This document shows, in pieces, positions 1 through 7,019 of a stretch of DNA of 9,517 nucleotides. Numbering within the stretch: position 1 is the stretch's first letter; every line of letters begins with the position of its first letter. The position numbers and the translations under genes are program-made. The notes beneath the pieces were generated by a model. That model was not told the origin of the DNA. It was given only the letters and a program-made list of their open reading frames with translations, and searched no databases. The stretch covers positions 1 through 9,517 of the forward strand of contig JAHFUH010000159.1 in assembly GCA_023265215.1 (NCBI GenBank), read 5' to 3'. The DNA is from Acidobacteriota bacterium (GTDB lineage Bacteria > Acidobacteriota > UBA6911).

Positions 1-52
1 AATTTGTAATTATTTAAAACGGGGGAAGCGGCATTTTCGCTCCCGATGCGCT

Positions 53-919
53 ATGGTTGCTGTTTCTTCGAAACCACTCCTTAATAAAACCATTTTTGCG
101 ATCTGCAGCTCAAAGAAAATGGCAGACCTTACCGGAGGTCTGGCCGAAATGGGCGGGAATATTGTTCAGCTTCCGCTCATCGAGGCGAAAGGGATCGATG
201 ACAAGCACGCCATGGACGCGGCACTCTCTTCGCTGGAAAAGTACTCCTGGATTATATTCACAAGCGCTTATGGGGTTTCCTTTTTCGCCCAGCGTATGGA
301 GGAGCTTGGCATTCGCCAGGACTCGATTCGTAAACCCAAAATCTGCGCTGTAGGGCCGGCGACGGCAAAGACCCTAAAAGAATATGGCTTCGAAACGACT
401 TTGGTTCCGGAACAGTACGTTGCTGAAGGTGTGGTTCAAGCTCTGGACAAGTACTGCGGGGGGCTTGGGCGACTGGCCGGGCATCGCATTTTGATACCTA
501 GAGCACTGGAAGCCAGAGATATTTTACCGAATGCTCTCGCCGAAGTGGGAGCGCAGGTAAGTGTTGTTCCCTGCTATCAAAACGTCAGAGCTGAGCTGGA
601 TCAAGTCACAATCCGGCAGGTTTTGGCAGATGCGCCGGACCTTGTAGTATTTACAAGCTCTTCTACCGTTAAAAATCTTATAGCCATCCTGGGACAGGAA
701 TATGGTACAAAACTGCTTTTAAATTCAACGGTGGCCGTATTGGGTCCGATCACAGCCAAAACTGCAGAATCCTACGGCAAACAAGTAGAGATCGTGCCAA
801 AAGAAAGCACCATAGCAGCTCTGCTCGATGCAGTCCGGGAGTATTACAGCAGCGAAGGAAGATCGGGCCAGAATAACGCGGCCGGAGACCTGGCGGCTAA
901 ATCAAAAGGAGGCTTTTAG
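53..919 (+). CDS. hemD: Uroporphyrinogen-III synthase
   Basis: HemD cyclises hydroxymethylbilane to uroporphyrinogen III, inverting ring D, in the cytoplasm; this is the branch point to heme, siroheme and corrinoids. The 288-residue product shows the family's bilobed pattern: FTSAYGV at residues 69-75, AVGPATAKTL at 99-108, FTSSSTVKNL at 200-209, and VLGPITAKTAESYG at 229-242 followed by VPKESTIAALLDAV. The last ~20 residues are a polar tail beyond the fold, making it slightly longer than the usual 250-270. The start is the only ATG that fits, but no clear Shine-Dalgarno precedes it. The same frame stays open upstream to the window edge (positions 2-52), so an upstream start or a fusion (for example to a hemC or cobA-like domain) cannot be excluded. 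The other two forward frames have stops at 7-9 and 15-17, and the first 20 bases are AT-rich, which favours a genuine intergenic start. Its stop overlaps the carB start. Confidence 0.93.
   Translation: MVAVSSKPLLNKTIFAICSSKKMADLTGGLAEMGGNIVQLPLIEAKGIDDKHAMDAALSSLEKYSWIIFTSAYGVSFFAQRMEELGIRQDSIRKPKICAVGPATAKTLKEYGFETTLVPEQYVAEGVVQALDKYCGGLGRLAGHRILIPRALEARDILPNALAEVGAQVSVVPCYQNVRAELDQVTIRQVLADAPDLVVFTSSSTVKNLIAILGQEYGTKLLLNSTVAVLGPITAKTAESYGKQVEIVPKESTIAALLDAVREYYSSEGRSGQNNAAGDLAAKSKGGF
907..912 (+). promoter_or_regulatory. Ribosome binding site of carB, inside hemD
   Basis: A perfect AGGAGG lies in the last codons of hemD, six bases before the GTG at 919. It fixes the GTG as the carB start and implies that ribosomes finishing hemD can re-initiate on carB. 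Confidence 0.85.
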
Positions 920-3900
920 TGCCGAAACGTGATGACATCCACAAAGTGCTGATCATAGGATCCGGTCCAATCGTGATAGGGCAGGCGTGCGAATTTGATT
1001 ACTCCGGCACGCAAGCGTGCAAAGCCCTGCGCAAGCTAGGCTACCAGATCATCCTCGTCAATTCGAATCCAGCCACGATCATGACGGATCCCGGAATGGC
1101 CGATGTCACCTATATTGAGCCGCTGAACGTAAAATCGCTCGAAAAGATCATCGCCAAAGAAAGACCGGACGCCTTGCTTCCAAATCTGGGAGGCCAGACC
1201 GGTCTGAACCTCTCCTCTCAGCTCGCGAAGGAAGGCATTTTAGAAAAGTACGGCGTCCAGATTATTGGGGTCAAAGAGGATGCAATCGAGCGCGGCGAAG
1301 ATCGCCAGGCATTTAAAAATACCATGAACAAATTGGGCATCGATATGCCCAGAAGTGAAATTGCCTTGAGCCTTGATGAAGCCGAAAACATTCTCCAAAG
1401 GATTGATTTGCCCTGTGTGATCCGGCCGGCTTATACGATGGGCGGAACCGGCGGCGGCCTGGTTTACAATCTCGAGGAATTCCGTGTCGTGGTAAGCCGG
1501 GGGCTTTCTGCCAGCCTTGTCGGCCAAGTCCTTATTGAAGAGTCCGTGGAAGGGTGGGAGGAACTCGAACTCGAGGTCGTCCGCGATTCCAAGGGGCAGA
1601 AAATCACCGTCTGTTTCATCGAAAACATCGACGCCATGGGTGTGCATACCGGCGACTCCTTCTGCTCTGCCCCCATGCTGACCATCGATCCCAAGCTGCA
1701 GCAGAAACTCCAGGAGTATTCCTACGCGATTGTAGATGCCATTGGCGTCATCGGGGGAACAAACATACAGTTTGCTCACGATCCGAAAACTGGACGCGTT
1801 GTCGTGATTGAAATCAATCCGAGAACGTCCCGCTCGTCCGCGCTTGCATCTAAGGCGACCGGATTTCCAATTGCTTTTGTCTCTTCTCTTCTCGCCGGCG
1901 GGCTGACCCTTGACGAAATCCCATACTGGCGGGAAGGAACCCTGGAAAAATACACTCCCTGGGGAGACTACGTCGTGATCAAGTTTGCCCGCTGGGCTTT
2001 TGAAAAATTCAAAGGCGCAGAAGACCGTTTGGGGACCCAGATGCGCGCCGTCGGAGAAGTGATGAGCATCGGGAAAAATTTCAAAGAAGCCTTCCAGAAA
2101 TCGATTCGCTCACTCGAAATCGGGCGTCTCGGATTGGGCTTTGCAAAGGATTTAAACCAAAAGTCCCTGGATGAGCTGATGGGAATGCTGTGGAATCCCA
2201 CCAGCGAGCGAATGTTCATTATTTATGAAGCACTCCGGAAAGGCGCGAGCATTGCCGACCTTTATCAGCGAACCTATATCAAGCCATGGTTCCTCGAACA
2301 AATGGAAGAACTCGTGGAACTCGAAGAAAAGATTCTCAAATACAGAGGCGGGATGTGTCCAGACGACCTTTTGATTCAAGCAAAAAAAGATGGTTTTGCC
2401 GATGGCTACCTCGCGAAAATCCTCCAGATTCCCGAAGAGAAGGTGCGAAATATCCGGATCGGACTCGGAGTAAGTGAGGCTTGGGAGGCGGTTCCTGTTT
2501 CCGGCGTAGAGAATGCAGCCTACTATTATTCGACCTACAACGCCCCGGACAAAGTGGCGGTATCGGATAGAAAAAAAATCATGGTACTGGGCGGCGGGCC
2601 CAACCGCATCGGCCAGGGGATTGAGTTCGACTACTGCTGCGTTCACGCAGCATTTGCCCTCCGCGATATTGGGTATGAGACCATTATGGTTAACTGCAAT
2701 CCGGAGACCGTATCCACCGATTACGATACTTCAGACAAACTCTATTTCGAGCCTCTCACGGTCGAGGATGTCTTGAGCATCTACAACAAGGAGAAACCCG
2801 AGGGAGTCATTGTCCAGTTCGGCGGACAAACTCCTCTCAATATTTGCCGGGAACTGGAGCGGGCAGGCGTAAAAATACTGGGCACTTCGACCGACGCAAT
2901 CGATCTTGCAGAGGATCGGGACCGTTTTAGAAACATGATGCAAAAACTCGGCATTCCTCAGCCGGCTTCCGGGATGGCTCACAACCTTGAAGAGGCGATT
3001 GAGATCGCCGGAAGGATAGGATACCCGCTTATGGTGCGGCCATCCTATGTCCTGGGAGGCCGCGGAATGGAAGTCGTGCACGATGAAGAGGACCTCACCC
3101 TGTATGTCTCCCGCGCCGTGGAAATCTGGCCCAACCTTCCGATCCTGATCGATAAATTCCTGGAAAATGCGCTTGAGTGCGAAGCGGACGCAATTTCGGA
3201 CGGTGCCGACGCATTCATCCCGGCTATTATGGAGCACATCGAATTGGCCGGAATTCACTCCGGAGACTCTGCCTGCGTTCTGCCCCCAGTCAGCATTCCG
3301 GAAAAACATCAGAAAACAATCGCGGAATATACCAAAAGAATAGCAATGGAGCTGAAAGTCACGGGCTTGATCAACATTCAATACGCGATTGCAAATGATA
3401 AAGTCTACATCCTGGAAGCCAATCCCCGCGCGTCCCGCACCGTACCGCTGGTTTCCAAGGTCTGCAACATCCAGATGATCCGGATTGCCACGCAGCTGAT
3501 GCTGGGCAAGAAATTGAGCGATCTCCGACTGACCAACAAGAGCATTCCTCATTTCGGAGTTAAAGAGGCCGTATTCCCATTCAACATGTTCCACGAAGTC
3601 GATCCGATTCTCGGGCCCGAGATGCGTTCAACCGGTGAAGTTCTGGGAATGGCGGATTCTTTTGAACTCGCATTCCACAAGGCGCAGGAAGCCGCGCAAC
3701 AATTTCTGCCGCAAGATGGCTCGGTGCTCATGTCGATTTCGGATCCCGATAAAAATGAATCTCTGGATGTCGCGCGCGAATTCCTGCGCCTGGGCTTTGA
3801 AATCAAGGCGACTGCCGGGACTTACCGGTTTCTTTCCGTCAACAACGTGGAATGCACGCTTATCCTGAAAATAAATGAAGGCAGACCCAACATTGTCGAC

Positions 3901-4119
3901 GCCATTAAAAACGGGGAGATCCAGCTGGTCATCAATACTCCCATCGGCAAGCGCGGCACGTCCGACGATTCCTATATCCGGAAAACCGCCATCAAGTACA
4001 AAGTCCCTTATGTGACAACCATGGCGGCCGCTCGCGCCGCTGCCAAGGGCATAGCCGCGTACGGGAGAGAAGAGGGAGAAGTTGTTTCGCTACAGAGTTA
4101 CCACGCGCGAATCAAATAA
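919..4119 (+). CDS. carB: Carbamoyl-phosphate synthase, large subunit
   Basis: CarB makes carbamoyl phosphate from bicarbonate, two ATP and ammonia delivered by the glutaminase subunit CarA; the product feeds pyrimidine and arginine synthesis. The 1066-residue protein is full length (E. coli CarB is 1073). It has two homologous ATP-grasp halves. The first begins IIGSGPIVIGQACEFDYSG and carries the metal/ATP signature EINPRTSRSSAL with E298, N300 and R302. The second begins near residue 555 with VLGGGPNRIGQGIEFDY and carries EANPRASRTVPL with E833 and N835. An MGS-like allosteric domain follows from about residue 933 to the end (TAGTYRFL, then NTPIGKRG). Translation starts at GTG, sharing one base with the hemD stop (TAGTG), preceded by a strong AGGAGG. 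carA is not adjacent in this window, so the subunit gene must lie elsewhere. The gene ends one base before an inverted-repeat element. Confidence 0.98.
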   Translation: MPKRDDIHKVLIIGSGPIVIGQACEFDYSGTQACKALRKLGYQIILVNSNPATIMTDPGMADVTYIEPLNVKSLEKIIAKERPDALLPNLGGQTGLNLSSQLAKEGILEKYGVQIIGVKEDAIERGEDRQAFKNTMNKLGIDMPRSEIALSLDEAENILQRIDLPCVIRPAYTMGGTGGGLVYNLEEFRVVVSRGLSASLVGQVLIEESVEGWEELELEVVRDSKGQKITVCFIENIDAMGVHTGDSFCSAPMLTIDPKLQQKLQEYSYAIVDAIGVIGGTNIQFAHDPKTGRVVVIEINPRTSRSSALASKATGFPIAFVSSLLAGGLTLDEIPYWREGTLEKYTPWGDYVVIKFARWAFEKFKGAEDRLGTQMRAVGEVMSIGKNFKEAFQKSIRSLEIGRLGLGFAKDLNQKSLDELMGMLWNPTSERMFIIYEALRKGASIADLYQRTYIKPWFLEQMEELVELEEKILKYRGGMCPDDLLIQAKKDGFADGYLAKILQIPEEKVRNIRIGLGVSEAWEAVPVSGVENAAYYYSTYNAPDKVAVSDRKKIMVLGGGPNRIGQGIEFDYCCVHAAFALRDIGYETIMVNCNPETVSTDYDTSDKLYFEPLTVEDVLSIYNKEKPEGVIVQFGGQTPLNICRELERAGVKILGTSTDAIDLAEDRDRFRNMMQKLGIPQPASGMAHNLEEAIEIAGRIGYPLMVRPSYVLGGRGMEVVHDEEDLTLYVSRAVEIWPNLPILIDKFLENALECEADAISDGADAFIPAIMEHIELAGIHSGDSACVLPPVSIPEKHQKTIAEYTKRIAMELKVTGLINIQYAIANDKVYILEANPRASRTVPLVSKVCNIQMIRIATQLMLGKKLSDLRLTNKSIPHFGVKEAVFPFNMFHEVDPILGPEMRSTGEVLGMADSFELAFHKAQEAAQQFLPQDGSVLMSISDPDKNESLDVAREFLRLGFEIKATAGTYRFLSVNNVECTLILKINEGRPNIVDAIKNGEIQLVINTPIGKRGTSDDSYIRKTAIKYKVPYVTTMAAARAAAKGIAAYGREEGEVVSLQSYHARIK

Positions 4120-4251
4120 AATTACGAATTACGAGTGACGAATTTCGAATTAAAACAATCGCATTTGGATTTGTTGAGCTTTCAATTGGATTCGTAAGAC
4201 TAATCCCTTCTGTTTTTATAATTCGTAATTCGTAACTCGTCATTCGTAATT
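4120..4251. repeat. AT-rich inverted-repeat element with heptamer arms (MITE-like)
   Basis: The arms are 4121-4152 and 4219-4250. The right arm, reverse-complemented, matches the left at 29 of 32 positions. The pairing extends through AAACA (4153-4157) with TGTTT (4211-4215) across a 3-base bulge. Each arm is a degenerate tandem array of the 7-mer ATTACGA, about 4.5 copies. The ~66-bp centre is not repetitive apart from two copies of TTGGATT (4165-4171 and 4186-4192). The element starts one base after the carB stop and reaches into the 3' end of the convergent gene. It contains no transposase and I see no target-site duplication. Such arrays translate as ITNYELR-type heptapeptides, which I recall seeing in many bacterial protein predictions, suggesting a widespread intergenic repeat family. 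Either strand could fold into a long hairpin, so it may insulate or terminate the convergent transcripts, though neither side has a strong U-tract. Confidence 0.75.
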
Positions 4252-5399
4252 CTCCAGACTCGGATTGCTTTAATTGGATCTGCCGGGCAGGCGACTTCGC
4301 AGGCGCCGCAGCCATTGCACTTGTGCGAGTCGATGATCGGATAGGCGACGTATTGCGCTTCATCCCAATGAATTTGGACGGCTTCATACGGGCAGGCGCG
4401 CTTGCAGGCGTCACAGTCCTTTTCCTCCAGAGCCAAAAGACATAGAGAGGCATCCAACAAAGCTTCACCTATGACATAGGCGCGTTTCTGATCCATGCTC
4501 AGTGGCTGCAGCGCCCCCGTCGGGCACGCTCTCGTGCACGCAATACAATCTTCACGGCAATACTTCTTTTCATAGCGAACAACCGGGGCAAGCAGGCCGG
4601 TTAACCCGACACTCCCGATGTCCGGGTGAATTATTTTAGAGGGGCAGGCCCGAACGCAATTGCCGCAGCGAACGCAAATACCCGCAAAATCTCTTTCCGC
4701 TACAGCTCCGGGCGGGCGCAAAAACTCACTTTTGGATTGCATGGCCCGGGCTCGTTGCGCCCAGTACCCAAGTCCTGCCCCAGTGGCCAGAGCAATGAAT
4801 GCGCGGCGCCCTGCTATGCCTTGCAAACCTGGGGAGGTTTTGTCACGGATCTGAAAATGCAATCGAACAGAGGAGATCAATTCCTGTGTGCCGCCCAGCG
4901 GACACAGATGCGAGCACCACACAGTCCCCGATGCCAGACTCAGCAGGATCAGCGCGCCTGCCAGAATTCCCGAAATCAAATCAGCGGCGATTCGAATGGC
5001 AAAGATACCGCTGAAAATCGAGAGCGGATCCATCCAAAGCAGAACTGGGTAGCCGACCAAAGCACCGGTTATCGTCGCCAGCGCGGCATATCGGCCCAAC
5101 TGCGGCAATCGGGACCACCAGGCTGCGCGCTTGAGTCCGATCCTGGAAACACCTTCCAGTAGCAAACCCATTGGACAAGCATAGCGGCAAAACCATCTTG
5201 AGCGCAGCAGCGCAATCCCGGCAAATGCCAGGCCGATTCCAATTCCCGCTGAAATGCTTCGTGATGCTATCGGGGAGCAGATCGCAACAAACATGCTCGA
5301 TTGAACAAGCAATTTCGGGCTGCTCCACAACAACAAAATTGCCGCTGCCAGAAATGCCAGGCGTACATACAGCCGCGGCGGGCGCTTCCAAATTGTCAT
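4200..5399 (-). CDS. Membrane polyferredoxin, NapH-NapG-like fusion
   Basis: The predicted 399-residue protein is an integral-membrane electron carrier, probably linking the quinone pool to an exported partner. Residues ~10-180 hold about four hydrophobic segments and two CX3CP motifs (C71-C75-P and C162-C166-P) typical of NapH/NosR-type proteins. A twin-arginine-like anchor follows (GRRAFIALATGAG, 197-209). Four ferredoxin cysteine clusters then occur at C242/245/248/252, C281/285/288/292, C320/329/332/336 and C361/364/367/371. The third, with a long C-X8-C gap before DACKRACP, resembles NapG/MauM. The start chosen is the ATG at 5399, which overlaps the stop of the upstream flavoprotein gene as ATGA; the longer open frame to 5621 would overlap that gene by 226 bp and has no family resemblance. 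The last ~17 residues (after VW) are encoded by the adjacent repeat and are unlikely to be functional. No nap or mau catalytic genes are nearby, so the nitrate or methylamine role is not implied. Confidence 0.85.
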   Translation of the reverse strand: MTIWKRPPRLYVRLAFLAAAILLLWSSPKLLVQSSMFVAICSPIASRSISAGIGIGLAFAGIALLRSRWFCRYACPMGLLLEGVSRIGLKRAAWWSRLPQLGRYAALATITGALVGYPVLLWMDPLSIFSGIFAIRIAADLISGILAGALILLSLASGTVWCSHLCPLGGTQELISSVRLHFQIRDKTSPGLQGIAGRRAFIALATGAGLGYWAQRARAMQSKSEFLRPPGAVAERDFAGICVRCGNCVRACPSKIIHPDIGSVGLTGLLAPVVRYEKKYCREDCIACTRACPTGALQPLSMDQKRAYVIGEALLDASLCLLALEEKDCDACKRACPYEAVQIHWDEAQYVAYPIIDSHKCNGCGACEVACPADPIKAIRVWRITNDELRITNYKNRRD

Positions 5400-6808
5400 C
5401 CCAGGAAAGCCCCTTGCTGTCGAAGTTCGCTCTGCAGCTTGTCGATATCGACGTCGCGCGGCTTGCATCGATCTTTGATGCTCAGCGCAGCGGCAATACC
5501 GGCGGCCTGGCCTGTAACCCAGCACACCGGGATCAGCCTTGTTGTTTCCGCAACCTGCATTTCCGCTGAAATACAACGCCCTGCTGCGAGCAGGTTTTCC
5601 AGCTTGGCGGGAATAAGGCATCCATAAGGAATCTGAAATTCCGGTGAGCCGCCGCTGTACCCAATCACATCTTTAAATTTTGTCCCGGCCTTCACTTGCT
5701 GCAAAGTAAGCTTTTTTACGCCTGCCAGCAAACGAGTCAACCGCACTCCAATTTGAGGCGCGGTTTCAAGCAGGTAAGCCTGCTCGGCGCCCGGCTTGCT
5801 GCGAACTTTTTCCAAGTTGTTCCAGAGCGCCCTGCGATGTTTAAGCTCCAGCATGCTCACTTCCGCAACGTCCAGGCCGTCGGCCACCGGCCCCTTCATG
5901 TTGATCCAGTTGGTATGCGGCGCCGGAGTGGGGCTGCCCACATGCCCCTCAAATGCAACAACCGGCGTTCCCCTGGTCGGCCGGCCTCCCTGAATTTTAT
6001 CTCTGTTCCCTGTGACATGCTCACGGTTCTGCCCGGTCAGGTCTTCAATATCGATGTTGCCAATCCTGCTGTCCAAGCCTATGTTGTCCTTGACCTTCTC
6101 GAATGCAGCGCCGGCGGCTGCATAGATATCGCCATCCCCGGAAGCGTCGACGACTACGTCCGCCAGAATTGCCTGCCTGCCCGATTTGCTTTCGAAAACA
6201 GCGCCGCGCACGGAGCCTTTTGCATCGATGATGGCATCAACGCCCCAGCAGTCCAGGTAGGCATTAACTTGGGATGCGAGCACCATATCGGCCAGGACGT
6301 ATTTAAATGCCTCCGCATCAATTGTCGGGTAATCCGGCGCTATATTGCGCTCGACGATACCAAACTTTAGTTTATCCAGCCGCTTCATGAATTCCTCACC
6401 AATACCCAGAATAACCGGCTTGTTATTGCCGCCATAAAGCGGAAAAATTGCAAGCACCAGGCCTCCGGTGGCCAATCCGCCCAGGTATCCATACCGTTCA
6501 ACAAGAGTCACATCCACGCCAAGTCGCTTTGCAGACAAAGCTGCCGCCGTCCCCGCCGGCCCCCCGCCGACAACCAGAACGCCTGTCTTGCGCAGAATCT
6601 CCAGTTCCCTTCTCGGCTGGATAACTTTGCCGTCAACAACAGTCGCAGACGTTCTTGCACCGGCAGCGGTAGGAGCCTGCGCCCCCCGAACAGCTTTGGG
6701 ATCCTGATAAGCCAATAGAGACGAAAGAGGGGTCATAGTTCCGGCTACCACCAGACCGCCGGCAGCAATGGAATGCATCAACTCTCTTCGCGAAAGGTCT
6801 CTTGCCAT
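5396..6808 (-). CDS. Tat-exported FAD-dependent oxidoreductase
   Basis: The 470-residue flavoprotein is predicted to be folded with its cofactor and exported by the Tat system. The N-terminus has SRRELM (arginines 7 and 8) followed by a hydrophobic stretch to about residue 24, then an Ala/Pro-rich linker to about residue 70. The FAD-binding Rossmann motif VLVVGGGPAGTAAA spans 77-90, with the ribose-binding acid at E104, followed by YGYLGGLATGG. DASGDGD lies at 221-227. The C-terminal part shows LLAAGRCISAE (406-416) and TGQAAGIAAAL (432-442), the closing signature of the broad FAD-dependent oxidoreductase family PF12831. Substrate is unknown; relatives include dehydrogenases and reductases of varied organic compounds. 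The ATG at 6808 is chosen because GGAGGAG precedes it by six bases and the Tat motif then sits at the expected distance; the open frame runs back to 6898 across the likely promoter. Its TGA overlaps the ATG of the polyferredoxin gene, suggesting the two products work together. Confidence 0.9.
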   Translation of the reverse strand: MARDLSRRELMHSIAAGGLVVAGTMTPLSSLLAYQDPKAVRGAQAPTAAGARTSATVVDGKVIQPRRELEILRKTGVLVVGGGPAGTAAALSAKRLGVDVTLVERYGYLGGLATGGLVLAIFPLYGGNNKPVILGIGEEFMKRLDKLKFGIVERNIAPDYPTIDAEAFKYVLADMVLASQVNAYLDCWGVDAIIDAKGSVRGAVFESKSGRQAILADVVVDASGDGDIYAAAGAAFEKVKDNIGLDSRIGNIDIEDLTGQNREHVTGNRDKIQGGRPTRGTPVVAFEGHVGSPTPAPHTNWINMKGPVADGLDVAEVSMLELKHRRALWNNLEKVRSKPGAEQAYLLETAPQIGVRLTRLLAGVKKLTLQQVKAGTKFKDVIGYSGGSPEFQIPYGCLIPAKLENLLAAGRCISAEMQVAETTRLIPVCWVTGQAAGIAAALSIKDRCKPRDVDIDKLQSELRQQGAFLG

Positions 6809-6814
6809 GAAATT

Positions 6815-6821
6815 CTCCTCC
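6815..6821 (-). promoter_or_regulatory. Ribosome binding site of the Tat flavoprotein gene
   Basis: GGAGGAG on the minus strand, six bases upstream of the ATG at 6808. It decides the start over the longer in-frame ATG at 6898, which has no such site. Confidence 0.85.
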
Positions 6822-6869
6822 GAATGAAGAACATCGTATCTCAGGAACATTTCGAGATTACAGATAAAA

Positions 6870-6898
6870 ATAATGCGAGTTTTGGTTATACTGTTCAA
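6870..6898 (-). promoter_or_regulatory. Candidate sigma70-type promoter for the flavoprotein/polyferredoxin operon
   Basis: On the minus strand a -35-like TTGAAC (6893-6898) and a -10-like CATTAT (6870-6875) are separated by exactly 17 bases. Transcription would start near 6863, giving a leader of about 55 bases that includes the GGAGGAG. It is a match by eye to the general consensus (4 of 6 at each box), and promoter consensus in this organism is unknown. Confidence 0.4.
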
Positions 6899-6910
6899 AA
6901 TATTTAAACT
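6882..6910 (+). promoter_or_regulatory. Candidate promoter for the permease-ctaB unit
   Basis: On the plus strand TTGGTT (6882-6887) and TAAACT (6905-6910) are separated by 17 bases, a weak sigma70-like match. It overlaps the -35 side of the candidate minus-strand promoter, so the two could compete. A transcript from here would carry the inverted repeat at 6932-6977 in a ~100-base leader. Confidence 0.3.
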
Positions 6911-6931
6911 GTGCTTATTCCGAGCACCCGG

Positions 6932-6977
6932 TATCGGTATCGGGGCCGGTTTTATGATTTCGACCCCGATACCGATA
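6932..6977. promoter_or_regulatory. Perfect 14-bp inverted repeat upstream of the permease
   Basis: TATCGGTATCGGGG (6932-6945) is matched exactly by its reverse complement at 6964-6977, with 18 bases between. Each arm itself contains TATCGG twice in tandem. It lies between the divergent genes, 42 bases before the permease ATG. As RNA it would form a stable GC-containing hairpin; as DNA it could be a dimeric operator. No U-tract follows, so an intrinsic terminator is unlikely. Confidence 0.65.
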
Positions 6978-7019
6978 TTTGTGGTATACGCCTATTTTGG
7001 GAACAGGAAAGGTAAGACT

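Noticed and set aside
23..44. Small stem-loop GGGAAGCG / CGCTCCC just before hemD
   Set aside because: Seven pairs with a bulge and no U-tract or known leader features; could arise by chance.
2731..3594. 287-codon open frame antisense to carB
   Set aside because: CarB on the other strand is unambiguous and conserved throughout this stretch.
4626..5162. 178-codon open frame antisense to the polyferredoxin gene
   Set aside because: It lies wholly opposite a gene with clear cysteine motifs, and its product has no recognisable domain.
5696..6370. 224-codon open frame antisense to the flavoprotein gene
   Set aside because: Shadow of the well-supported minus-strand flavoprotein; no ribosome site or domain seen.
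6809..6898. N-terminal extension of the flavoprotein by 30 codons
   Set aside because: It would bury the Tat motif and overlap the candidate promoter; the GGAGGAG supports the ATG at 6808.
6873..7019. N-terminal extension of the permease by 49 codons
   Set aside because: It runs through the perfect inverted repeat and has no ribosome site; family N-termini fit the ATG at 7020.
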